Assembly (NCBI GenBank): GCA_003339415.1
Contig: PDHQ01000143.1
Coordinates: 23,321 to 87,320, forward strand
Reading direction: 5' to 3'
Source: Ophiocordyceps camponoti-saundersi (nom. inval.)
Lineage: Eukaryota; Ascomycota; Sordariomycetes; Hypocreales; Ophiocordycipitaceae
Length of the DNA: 64,000 nucleotides
A program made the position numbers and the translations under genes. Under the pieces are notes generated by a model, which saw only the letters and a list, made by a program, of their open reading frames with translations, made no database searches and was not told the origin of the DNA. Of this stretch, positions 49,312 through 61,184 are shown in pieces. How positions within the stretch are numbered: the first letter of the stretch is position 1; every line of letters begins with the position of its first letter.

Positions 49312-49715
49312 TTTAATTTTTTCTTTTTATAAAAAGATATTTTAAATAAAAAAGTATTATATAAAGAAAAAAACTTTATTTTTTTAAAAAGTAAACGTTT
49401 TTAAAGAAAAATAATTATATAATATTAAATAAGTATATAATTAAAAAAATCTTTAAAGGTAAATAATACCTATAATATTATAATAAAAAAAGATAAAGAA
49501 AATAAATTACTAGCTAAAAAATAAAAGTTAGGTTATTATATAATCTAATCTATAATATATTTTTATAAAATTTTACTATAAAAGTTTCTTATAATTATAA
49601 TATTAAGAAAAATAAGTAGAAAGCTAATTTTCTATAACTTTATACTAAAAATACTAAAAAATATTACGAAAAATAGGAATTAAAAATCGGATTCTGCCGC
49701 CTCTTACCGCCTTTA

Positions 49716-49795
49716 GAGGGGTATAAAAACCCCTCCTTACTCCCTCTCTCTCTCTTTTTTTCTCTTCCTTTTTTCTTTCTTTCTTCTTTAAGCTA
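49716..49795 (+). promoter_or_regulatory. Candidate leader promoter in element C: TATA in a hairpin plus CT-rich tract
   Basis: GAGGGG-TATAAAAA-CCCCTC (49716-49735) places a TATA box in the loop of a perfect 6-bp inverted repeat. About 60 bases of almost pure C/T follow (TCCCTCTCTCTCTC, then TTTTCTCTTCC). CT-rich tracts downstream of TATA are common at fungal transcription starts. The site is ~400 bp after the 5' LTR and upstream of the coding-like frames. Its function is inferred from layout only. Confidence 0.4.
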
Positions 49796-52700
49796 ATTAA
49801 CAAAGATAACGACGATAATTAAAAAAATCTTTAATAAAAATTAATAAATTATATAATATACTTAAGTTATTTTTATTAATAATTATTAATCGTATAATAT
49901 ACCTCCCTATCTTAATAATATTATAACTTATTAACTTAAGTTTTACTAAGTTTATATATTTTATAATAAGGAAAATAACTAGCGCTTTATATAATAAATA
50001 TCCTTAAATATAAGAAAAAAAAGTCTAGCTATTATATAATAATAGTGCTAATAGGAGAGTAGTAAGCGGAGATCTAACTAGTAGCTATATTATTATCTAA
50101 TATTTTTATCCGCTTTAATAATACTTAGGATCTTAAGCGTATTAAAGCTATTATTATTTAACGCCTAAGTTATTTTCTAGCGGTCTTACTTATAAGTTAT
50201 AGCGAGGTAATAGTAAAATTATACTAAATCTACGCTAGAAATCCTTACTTATTTAATATATATTAGATAAATAATAATAAGGCTTATATTACTTATATAT
50301 AATAATCTTATATAATAAGATACTTTTTTATATAATAGGGCTAAGTATTATAAACTCTTAGGCTAGTATTTTATACCTTAATAACTACTTTTATTAAGTT
50401 ACCTAATAGCTAGTAGCGGGGATAGGTAATAATAGTACTAGGCGGAGCGCCTCCTAACGCGGAGGAGTATATTACTATCTTAGATAACGAGTAATAAGGG
50501 GCGGGGGTAGAAAAGAATTAGTAGTAAGGTTAAACGATAAGGAAAAAGGAAAAGAAAAAAGAAAAAAAATTAAGCGTTTAGGACTTATAGCTTTACTTTT
50601 TAAAATTAGGCGTAGGGGTTAGACGATACTTAGAAAGAATTAATAGTAATTTTCGTATAAAAATAATAGAAAAAAACGTAAAAATATAAAAAAAAAATAA
50701 GAAAGTAAAGATAGAAAGTTAGATAAAATAAAAATATAGGAAAGAAAAGAGTATAAGTCTCGTATAACCTAAGTAAGTTATTAAATAGTAGCTTTAATCC
50801 GTAACTTATAAGAATTTATAAAAATAAGGGTTAATAAGGTTAAGTTAAGGCTATTCTTAGTATAGGCGTTAGCTAAGTTATTCTTACTATTAATTTATTA
50901 TATTTCTAAAATTTCCTTACGCTTATATAATTTACGAATAGCTATAATATCGATTATTAGCTATTTTTCTATTATTAAGCTAAGCCTTATTAAGTAGTTA
51001 TATAATAAATATAAGTTTATATAAAGAATAAGGGGGATCGGAGGTATACTTAGGAATCGTACGATAGCTTAAATAGTTAAGTAAAGGGCTAGGCTAATAT
51101 TAACGCTATTTACTATACCGTAAAGTTCGCTTACTAGGATACTTTAAGTAACCTTTTTATATTTCGTAAAAGTTTAGTAAAAGATATTACCTTATATATT
51201 AAATAAGTTAGAAGACCGGTCTTCCTTACTAAGGATAATTAAGATACTAAGCTATAAGGTAAGGTCCTTATTATTTATAAATAACTTATCTATAAAAATA
51301 AATAGTTTTATATGAGATAAGTTAAATAGAATAAACTATAAACCGCGAGTAGTATTATTAATTTACTATTAGATATATTTATTAAGGGCTAAAATATCTT
51401 ACGAGGAAGGATCGGTTACTTAAGCGGCTACCGTAAGGTTATATAACGCCTCTAGTTAATAGGTAGAAATAATATATACTCCTCGGGCTCGCTAGCTAAT
51501 AAAATCTTATAAGGTAATATTAGCAGTTAAGTTAATAATATAAAAGCTTTTAGCCTATTTTTTTTATATAAAAACGATATTATACGATTCGCGCGTAATA
51601 TAACTACTATTAAAGTTAATAAATAAGCTATTAGTAAGGAATATTTTAGGCTTCGTACGAAGCTTTGCCTATTTTAACTTATTTTCCTTAAGTTTAGAGA
51701 ATATATCGGACGTAAAAGAGAATATATCGTTCGTCTATAAGCCCGTTATTCTAAATAAGTCGGGGCCGGCTATTATAAATAAAAGATATAAATTATATAA
51801 TAAGGGCGTTATATAAAGGTTCGTACGATAATAATTATAATATATCTTAAACTAATATAATCTTAATTTTACTAGCTTATATAGTAGCTTCTTAATATAT
51901 AAAAGAGTATAGGGTAAATATTAATCTTATAGTTTTTTAAAAAGGTACGCGTATATTATATAACTTAAAGGATTAGCAGATTATATATACGCTTACGTAA
52001 TATCTTATAATTCGCCTTAATAGTTATATAACTTTATAAAGGTAAGTTTAAAGGTAAGAAGGAGGCGCTATAATATATATAAAATTATAAGTAATTACGT
52101 AAATATTTCTTCCTTACCGTTATCGCCGTACTTTTAAACGATAAGCTAAGATTTTTTATAAGGTTTATTATTTAGGTTTTTTACCTTTTATATAAGACGT
52201 GTTTTAAAAATACGCGTATTAGGGTTTAATATAAGGTTATATTAAATAAAGGTAAAGACTTTCTATATAGAGAAGGTATTAATTTCCTTATAGTTAGAGG
52301 CCTTAAATAGTTATCTTAAGGTAGTAATAATACCTTATTACCGTAATTATATAGTAAATATATAGTTATCTTTTTCCTTCGTAGTAACGAATATAGAAGG
52401 AAAAGCTTCGTATAAGTTTTTATTATATAAAGGTATAATCGGGATTTTAAACCGTACCTTTTTCTTTATAAATATAGTAAGGAGGGAGCGGAGATAAGGT
52501 TTAACTTATATTATATAAAATCTAGTTAATTCTATAAGGAGTTTAAAAATAATATCCTAGCTATTAAAACTAAAAATATAGAAAAAACCTTACTATTTAT
52601 CTTTTTTACGCTAAATAAGAATTTCGCTTTAAAAGGGAAGTAATAAGATATTATATAAGTTAGGTCCGTTTCGGGTATAGAGAGCGCGTAAAAAGTTTAC

Positions 52701-55700
52701 TTAAGCTTTAATTTATTATACCTACTTTATAACGCGCTAAATCGCTTAGGCTCTTATAGTAATATTAAGGGCTAGGGGTAAGTTATACGAAATACGGGGG
52801 TAAGCGTTAAAAATAAAAAATATTAAGATAAGGCTATCTAATCTAGCTATATTATTAATAGCTTTAATAGCTATCTAAAAAATAATTATATTATTAATCT
52901 TAGTACTAATTTCTTATTATAAAATATTATATACTTACCTAAAAAGGGCGTATATATATTTAACCTTACCGATCGCCTAATACGCTTTAATAAGCACTTT
53001 TTTATATATAATACCGAGTAGTTTCGCGTTCGTACGAAACTTTAGAAAGGAAAAGTTAATCCCGGTATTATAGGAGATAATATCTAATAGTTCTTAGTAT
53101 ATATAAATCTAGCACTTATATAAGGCGTTCTAAGCGTTTACCGCTAATATACTTTATATAAAGGCGGCTACTTAGAAAAATATAGCTTTATTAATAGCGT
53201 ATAGGACTAGCTTACCGCTAAGGTAAAAGATATCGATAATAAGTAAGTAGTTAAAATTATAGTTATCTTTAAGGGAAAATTTAAATTACTAGGGTTTTAA
53301 GTTATATAATTAGTATTAATAATATAAACGTTAGATTAACTTAAGGGCTATAAAAGTTATATCTAAAAAGCTAGCTTTCTTTAGTAAATTATAAAGCTAT
53401 TATATATAAGGGTAGCTAAAATATTAGTAAAGCTATTATAGTTCTTACTCTATATAATATAATATAGATTCTTATTTAAAAATATTAAAAAATAAATATC
53501 CCTATTTCCTAATAATAGGAATTATTATATTATTATATTATACGATAATATCCTTTATATTATTATAGAAAGTATAAAAGTAATTAGTATCTTTAAGGTA
53601 AAAGAGGAAGGGAGTAGAAATATTAAGGATATAGTAAAAGATTTTACTAAATAAGTTTTATATAATAATAATTCTAATTAGCTAAGTAAGTTCTAAAAAG
53701 CTAAAATAGATTATATTCTTAGTTAGAATTTAGTTAATAATTATATAAGGGTATTTTTAAATATAAGCTTCTGCTTATAATTTACCTACGGTTAAGATTT
53801 ATATAGCTCCTATATCTTAAAGCTTGCCTTAGTATATCGTACGATATATATCGGAAAGGAGGAATTATTCTACGGGAACCGCTAAAGCTTTTAATTAGTA
53901 GATATTATTACCGGTAAGGCGGTATATATAAGCCGCTATAATAAAAAACGAAACCGCGTTTTTACCGCTAATAATTTCTTTTTTAATATCGGAGTTTTCG
54001 TTATATAACTATAAAAACTAAGAATCTTATTTATTAGAACCTTCGTATAATAGGAGGAATACGCTAAATTCTTCCTTTATAAAGGGGTTTTAGCTAGTTT
54101 CTTTATAATTAGTAAGGTATTACTTATATACGCGTTAAATATTATCTAACTTATAGTTTATAAACTAATATTTTTCCTTTTTATATACGAAGTACTTTTA
54201 TATTGTATAAGGTTAAAACTAGCGTTACTATAGGGAAAAATATTATATAAGGGGCGATTATCGTTAGCGGGGAGTAAAAGAAGATTATCCGGGGTTTATA
54301 TAATATTTATTATAATTAAGGTAGCGTTATTTAATAAAAAACTAGTTAATAGTTTTATCCGTAGTAATAATAAGGGAGGAACGGAGGTAATTAATAAATA
54401 TTTCGTATAATATATCTTAGAATATTATAGCTAATTCGAGTTTTAGAATATTACGATAAGCTTATATAATAATAGTAAAAAGTTACTTTTCTCCTTAATA
54501 ATTAGGTTTAAGAGCTCGTTAAATAAGTCGAAGTTTATTAAGGAGGGTATTAAGTAAATCTATTATAGTTTTATTAGGGTTTTCTTATTATACGATATTA
54601 AAAAAAAGTAATCTAATTTATCTAATATAATAAATAGTTTATATAAGTATTAAAGTACGTATTTAAAAAAGTATAAATTTTATTTTATTATTTATCTAAT
54701 CTAATAAAGTATAAATAATAGTCCTAAGCTTTATTTAAAAAGATATCTAAAAAAATAGCGTAAAATTAATCTTCTATTATACTAATATAGGAGTAATAGC
54801 TAATAAAAATCCTAGCTTTATTAATTAGTATATTATACGGCCGCCCTATATAGTTCTAATCTTTTCGCTAACTTTTAAGGAAAGCGGTAACCTTATCTAG
54901 GGAGATTAGTTTATTTACTACTTTTTATATTAATAATAGTATATAAACTCGTACGATACCTATTAAGGCTTAATTTATTAGTTCTAAAAGGGTCTAAGTT
55001 AAGGTTACTAAGGGTAGCTATATATTTAAGTTATATAGAGTAGTTAACTCCTATATATAGGTTATATAAAATAAGGGTTTAGCTAAGATACTTAGTAATA
55101 GCTATATTAAGATATATCTTAACTCGGGGGGTTATACTAAGTATAAAGCTTATATCGTACGATTTAGAAAAGTTAGTTCGGAAAAGGGGGGGTAGTTTAA
55201 CCGTATAGAAGGGGCTTTTTACGGGTTAGGGGGTAAAACGTTTTCTAATTTAGCTTTAAGGAGTTATATAAAGCGTTTAATTAATATACCGTTTCCGATA
55301 AGTAGGATATATTATATAATTATAATCTAAGTTAGTTCTTTTAAGAATATATAGTAAATATATTTTAGCTAGTAATAGGTCTATCTCTAAAGTTCCGATT
55401 AGATCGTACGAAGAAGGTTTTCCTTATAAAAGTTAAAGTAAATAATATTATATATTTGCCGAGTAATAAACGTTATTAATTTAACCTTATCGGGAGGTTA
55501 TATAAGGTTAGGTTATATATCCTAATAGACCGGGTTTATATTTTAAGTTTAGATATAAGGGTTAACCTCGCTTTCTTCTATTATTTTATTATACGAAGCT
55601 AAAGTTTCGTTTATTACTATTATTATAGTTAACGTATTTACTATTTCCTATTTAACTTCTAAGGTTATAGAAGCTATATTATCGTTATTATATTTCCGGA

Positions 55701-55991
55701 ACGCTATTAAAAATAATATTATATAACTAGTAAAAAGTACCGGGCTAAATATAGCTTTTCGGTAAGGATTTTATTATTAGTAGGTATTATATATTACTTT
55801 AATCTTTTAGTCTTAATAGTAGCACCGGGTAAAAATAGCTTTTTAGTAAAAACTAGTATTAAGAAGTAAGGTAAAAGTACAGGTATCGGTTAATAGTAGG
55901 TATAAGGGCTTTTTAGTATTATATAATACCTATCTTATTACTCTAGCTAATCTATAATTAACTAATAATAACTAGTATAACTATTAATTAA

Positions 55992-56292
55992 TATTAAGTA
56001 GTCTTTATATATACGTATAAGTAAGAGAAAGTAAAGGTAACTTAAATTAAGTGCGATTAGAGATAGATACCTTTCCTTTATCGTACGAGGAAGAGCGGCT
56101 ATATAGCTAGATAATATTTTACTTTTATACCCTCCTTCTTCTTATCTAAGCTACCTTTTACCTCCTAAGTCGTATAAGGCACGACTTAGGTAGTAATATA
56201 TATTTCGTTAGAGGCTTCCCTATATCCGTGCTATCCTTTATATATATATCGTATAGTAAATATAAAGGGGTATAGAGAGACAATATCTAATA
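55992..56292 (+). repeat. Element C 3' LTR
   Basis: Same length and end points as 49011-49311. Differences are largely C/T or G/A, as expected for RIP acting after insertion. It is followed directly by the GAAAT target copy and the second half of the element B chromodomain. Confidence 0.92.
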
Positions 56293-56297
56293 GAAAT

Positions 56298-56420
56298 CCT
56301 CGCTATAAAGAATATAAAAAGCCGCCGCTTATTAGATAGCTCGCCTTATTATCTTATTTTTATAAAATAGAAAAGCTATATTATTTTTATATAAAAGTTA
56401 TTTAAGAATTTTAATCGCTA
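56298..56420 (+). pseudogene. Element B chromodomain, second part
   Basis: It continues the frame interrupted at 49010: ILAIKNIKSRRLLDSSPYYL, then IFIK*KSY at the VKWxGY position and a stop at the Trp of the TWEP-type end, followed by LFKNFNRYIILD. The stops are those expected when TGG becomes TAG or TAA. The rest up to 58151 is the RIP-mutated 3' untranslated region of element B. Confidence 0.8.
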
Positions 56421-57829
56421 TATAATATTAGATTAGTTTAAATTTATATAAAATAATATATATTTTTATAATAGCTTAAGGTAAACTTTATTATATATTT
56501 ATTTATTTTACTTTCTAAGCTAGTTATTCCTCTTAAATAATATTCCCCCTACGTAAAGTAACCTTTTTACTCCCTCCTTATCCCTTATCTCCCTCTACCC
56601 CTTTTTTATATTAGCTCTAAGCTAATATTAATATTATTTATTTTAGCGGTAAAATTATTTATAGTAATTAAATAGCTTAAGAGACTATTATAGCGCTAGC
56701 TATAAGTAAGCGCTAGCGTTAACTTATAATAAATATATCCTTAAGCGGGGGAGGGCAAATTTTAAGGCTATAAAAATATATATAATAATAATAATAGTAA
56801 GATTCCTCCCTATCTAGCCCCCGCGCCGTATGCGCCGCGCTTATTAATAAGCGTAAATTTACTTTTTTAAAATAAGAAAAAGAGAGAAAATATATAACGC
56901 GCGTAAATAGCTAAGGTTTATAAGCTAAATAATATTTTTAAATTAATAATAAAAGCGTATTATAAAGTAATAAAAGTAATACTAGCTAAGTTAAATAATT
57001 TATATAAATTAAAAAATATTATAAATATTTAATATAAGATATTATTTTATTTTTTATTTTTACGCTTATATATATTAATATTAACTTAGCGGTTTATAAC
57101 GCGGGCGGCCCGCTTATTTTATTATTAGTTTAGGACTTAACGCTAATATTCTCTTTATTATTAAAAAGAGGCCTTATACCGCGTTATAAAAAAATTAAGC
57201 TTAGAGGTAAGTATATCTTATTATTATTATTATTATTATTAATATTATATTATCGCTATAAATATACCGCGGGTTAAGGTATAAGGGGCGGGGATAGTAA
57301 TTATATTACTAGTAATAAGAATAAGCGCGGAGAAATGTTATTAGTAAAGTATAATAAGAGTATATAAGTTTATTACTAAATAAGGTATAATATAAGCTAT
57401 AATTATTATAACTTATAAAGATTTAATATAAATAATAAACTTAGGTATTAGGCGGACGCGGCGGCTAGGGACTTTTTTAATATAAGCGTAAGGGGGTAAA
57501 GTAATAGCTTATCTTTCTTTAACTATAATATATAAATTATAAATAGCTTAGTATAAATATATATTCGTAGCGAATAAATACTTTTTTTAAAAATATTATT
57601 TTTGCCACGATTTATATACCTTATAAGCCGCCTTATAGCCTTATTAGTAATTAATATTATAGCTATTATAAAGGTTTTAAATATAAGGCGTATATAAGTA
57701 TTTTACCTCTTATAATATAGTAATATTTTTATTATTTAAGTCTCTTTTTATAATATATCCGCTTATTATATAAGATAGTAATTATAGTTAATTAAATAAT
57801 ATATTAATAAGGCGAGAAGATAATATTAT

Positions 57830-57965
57830 AAGTATAAAAAGTTTAAGAGATAATAATAACTAAAAATAATAATAATAAAAAAAATAAAAATAAAAATAAA
57901 AAAAATAAAAATAATAATATAAAAAATAAAAATAATAATATAAAAAATAATTATAAGAATATAAT
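57830..57965. repeat. A-rich (AAT/AAAAAT) low-complexity repeat
   Basis: The plus strand is a run of AATAATAAT, AAAAATAAAAAT and ATATAAAAAATAA units with a degenerate ~20-bp period, within the 3' part of element B and ~200 bp before its 3' LTR. It may include the degraded polypurine tract region, but the strong period suggests microsatellite expansion. Confidence 0.65.
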
Positions 57966-58151
57966 AGCGGGCTAATAAACTAATAAGTATAAATAAAAAA
58001 TTATTTAGTAAGAAAAAATAATATAATTAGCTTAAGGAGAAAAAGAAAAAAAGAGAAGGAAAATTTTTTTATATAAGAGGTATTTTAACTTATACCTTAT
58101 ACGCGTATATACTATAGCCGGAAATACTTTTTTCCTTAAAATAGCGGGGTA

Positions 58152-58398
58152 TATAAAGGATTTAAGCTACGCTTAAATAGCTAAGTTATATAAGGGTGCT
58201 TAGTTAAGTCTGCGCGTATAATAAGCATAAGGTATATATAAGTATATATAATTAGTTAGCGCTACGCGCGGGCCGCGCGCGGGCTATATATAAACTATAA
58301 CCTTAAGTATATATATTATATATATTTTAGAATTTCCTAAGTTAATTTTTATTAATAAAGTTAGCTTTATATAAGAGTATTAAAGTGTTAAACTTTTA
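58152..58398 (+). repeat. Element B 3' LTR
   Basis: Partner of 44148-44402. It shares the GTGCTTAGTTAAGT...GCGCG block and GGGCCGCGCGCGGGCTATATA. It is followed by the TATAT target copy at 58399-58403 and element A copy 2. Confidence 0.88.
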
Positions 58399-58403
58399 TA
58401 TAT

Positions 58404-60125
58404 ATTAAAAAAATAATTAAATAAAATAATTCGATATTTAATAAGATTTTTTAAAATATTAGAGAAGATTATTATATTATTAATATATTTAATAATATAT
58501 ATTTTATATAGTTAAAGAATATAATTAATAAATTTTTATATATAAGCGGGCGAATTTTTATATTTTATAAAAGTAATTATAGCTTTTTTAAATCTATAAT
58601 AAAAAGTAATTATAACCCGCTTTTAATAATCTAAATAAATAAAAAACTAATAAAAGAAGCTTTAAATATTAATAGTAAAAGTAACTTTTTTATTTACTTA
58701 CTTATAAATTATATCTTAAAGGAGAGGTATTAGATATATATTAAAACTAGCTATATTATTTAATACTTATAAGTTATTAATTATATATAGTTTACTTTTT
58801 CTCTAAATAATAAAATATAAGCTAGTAAAAGATAAAGTTTTAAGCGCTTATTTTATTTTACCTTACAAATATATAATACTATACTTTTAATTAAGGAAAT
58901 CCTAATTAAGTTTCTTTAATAAATAAAGATATAAACTAAGTTTTTTCTTATACTAATTATTAATAAGAGGGATTTTTAGATATTACTCTAAGGGTAAATT
59001 AATTAGTTTAATATTTTCTTATAATTTTAAAAGGGAGTTATATAACTACTTTACTTTTCTAAATAACTAAGGATTTAAAATATAAGTCTTAACGCTATAT
59101 TCTCCTTTAATACTTAAAATATTAAGTATTTTAAAAATACCTAATTAATATAGTTAACTTATATTTAAGATATTAATAAGGGGGAAGTTAGCATTAGTTT
59201 TATTAAATAATATTATTTAGTTTAAAATAAAATCTAATATTAAACGTTTATTAAAGTTATCTAAGGCTTCCCTTTTAGTAATTTATTAAAAGATTATAAA
59301 AAAGAATTAATTATTAAGATTTAATATAATACTAACCTTTTCTTTTTATTTAAAAAAGATTAGCTTAATACTTAAGTTAAAAATAGTTAAATAAAAATAA
59401 TTATAAATAATAAAAATTAAGAGAAAATAAAAGTTAGGAAAGAAAATAAAGTTATAATTTTTAAAAGAATCTTTAATTTATGCTAAAATTATACTTATTA
59501 AAAAAGAAAAGATTATTATTACTAAAGTAACTATTATATATTTATAAATAGCTAGTCCTTTTTAAGTTAAATAATATTTAATATATAGTCCTTTTTAAAA
59601 TTAAATTTTAAGCTTTTATTAAAAGTTAAGAATATTAATTTTATAAGGAATTAAAAATGCTTATTTTAATAAAACTATAATAAAAAGATACTTATTAACT
59701 TAAATATTTATTTTAAACTTATTAAGGTAAAACTTATTATTAATTTTATTAATAATATATAATATAAAGATAGCTTAATTAAAAGTTAAGGCTAATTTAA
59801 TATTACTTAGGCTTTAAACTATTATTAAATTATAGTTAATATTATTAAACTTATTAAGTAAGTTTTTTCTAATAAGGGATTTATTTATTCTAATTTTAAT
59901 ATATATTTTTATAGTGTTAAAAAGTTTATTTTTACTAAATATTAATATTTTTATATAAGAAAAGTAAGAGACTTATTTTAAAAGGAAATTAGTTATCTAT
60001 AAAGTAGCTTTAATAATAAAAAAGTTTTTAAAAAAAAGTTTCTAATAATATTTAAAAGTCTTATCTTATATTTCTTAAAATTTAAAATAAAATAATATAA
60101 GTTATTAGCTAGTTATTTATCTTTT
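58404..60125 (-). mobile_element. Element A copy 2, right part (no LTR)
   Basis: It aligns with ~16382-18105 of copy 1: TTTATATAGTTAAAGAATATAATTAA, the minus-strand YINNIVIFS palm region near 58470-58500, and on to TTAGCTAGTTATTTAT. It is truncated there by the inverted repeat E array, so ~2.5 kb including the 5' LTR is missing. Stops are denser than in copy 1. Confidence 0.85.
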
Positions 60126-61184
60126 TTATTTAGCTTTTATAGCTATTAGTATAACTTTTATATATTTTATAAATTTCGCGCTTATAGCGATAAAGATATA
60201 AATTTCTTATTCTTATAATATAAGCGGACTCCGCTCCCTTTATTACCCTATAATAATAGTAAGCTGCGCTTAAAGTAACTTTAAAAAGAAAACTAACGCG
60301 ATATAGGTTAATTATAACCGCGAAAATTTTTTATTTAGAATATAACTTTACTCTAAATTATAATAATCTTAAACTTAAGGGTTTATTATACTTATTATTT
60401 TATTAAAAGCTAAGGTAAATATTAATAAAATTATTTCGAAAAATATTTTTATTTTTATATAAGTAATAATTAAATAAATAGCGGAGTCTAAAAAGGTTTA
60501 AGGAGGCGCCCTCTTTACTTTAATTTTATTAGTTAATAATATTTTCTTAGCTATTATAGTTATAGTTTCCTCTCTTTTTTATAATTCTAAAAGGAGTAGA
60601 ATTTTTATAATATAAGCTATAATTATAGCTAAAGTGTTAGGGAAGATTATTAAAAAATACGTTTTTAAGTAATATAAGCGATAATTTATAATTTGCTTTA
60701 ACTTTATTATTACTTTACTTTAAGTTTAAGGCTTTAAGGTAATTATAAAAAATATTAATTATAAACTTTCTAAGTAAAGCTAAGCTTTTATAATAAGGAA
60801 ATTACTTAGCGGTAATATTATAATAATATTTTAAAATATTATTTATAAGCTTTAATTTAATTTAAGGTAGCTTTATATTATTTTTAAAGAAAAGGTATAT
60901 TTAACTAATAAAGGTTATACCTTTATTATAAAAAGAGTATTAATATAAGCCTTATAAAGCGGTAAGGAAGCTTTTTAAAAAAAATTAAGTTTTTAAATAT
61001 AGTTTTAATAATATAATTATATATAAAAAGATATTATTTAAAAACTTAGCAAAGTTCTCTAATAATTATTATTATTAGTATAGTAAATATAAATTAAATT
61101 TATAATAAAAGTATAATAATATAAGCGGAGATTTTCAACGCTAAATTATATATATTAGAAATCTAACCTTAATAATATTTTAAA
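60126..61184 (-). repeat. Repeat E inverted: module M3 then M2
   Basis: Read on the minus strand, ~61184-60365 equals M2 (starting AAAATATTATTAAGGTTAG) and ~60365-60145 equals M3. Compare the GAGGCGCCC...TTTATTAGTTAATAATATTTTC block at ~60505 with the reverse of 5315-5360. It joins element A copy 2 without any visible TSD. Confidence 0.75.

Larger units (their letters stand above)
49011..56292 (+). mobile_element. Element C: 7.3-kb LTR element, internal coding content unassigned
   Basis: LTRs 49011-49311 and 55992-56292 are both 301 bp, start TATTAAGTAGTC, end ATCTAATA (TG...CA after RIP) and are highly similar. The TSD is a perfect GAAAT (49006-49010 and 56293-56297), which implies an integrase-type insertion. 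It is the youngest element in the A/B/C nest. Internal sequence has long stop-interrupted plus-strand frames (for example VDIITGKAVYISRYNKKRNR at ~53915, and a Lys/Glu-rich stretch at ~50520-50580). I could not recognise a Gypsy or Copia RT, protease or integrase on either strand. It could be a strongly diverged autonomous family or a large non-autonomous (LARD-like) element. It carries ten TCGTACGA palindromes. Orientation is inferred from these frames and the leader TATA-like site. Confidence 0.88.
44148..58398 (+). mobile_element. Element B: Ty3/Gypsy chromovirus, itself split by element C
   Basis: LTRs are 44148-44402 (255 bp) and 58152-58398 (247 bp; a 9-bp deletion and a 1-bp insertion explain the difference). 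Both start TATAAxGGATT and end near TTAAACxTTA. The TSD is TATAT (44143-44147 and 58399-58403); the uninterrupted copy at ~16377-16381 has TATAC, one RIP step away. Without element C the length is about 6.96 kb. Coding is on the plus strand: RT at ~46560-46740 and a C-terminal chromodomain at 48985-49010 plus 56298-56420. The first ~50 bases of its LTR resemble the element D LTR read on D's coding strand (GGGATTCGGGCTA...AGCTAAGTTA), so B and D are related families. Confidence 0.9.

Noticed and set aside
57830..57965. CRISPR-like or regularly spaced repeat array in the A-rich tract
   Set aside because: The units are low-complexity A/AAT slippage products without unique spacers, and the organism is a fungus.
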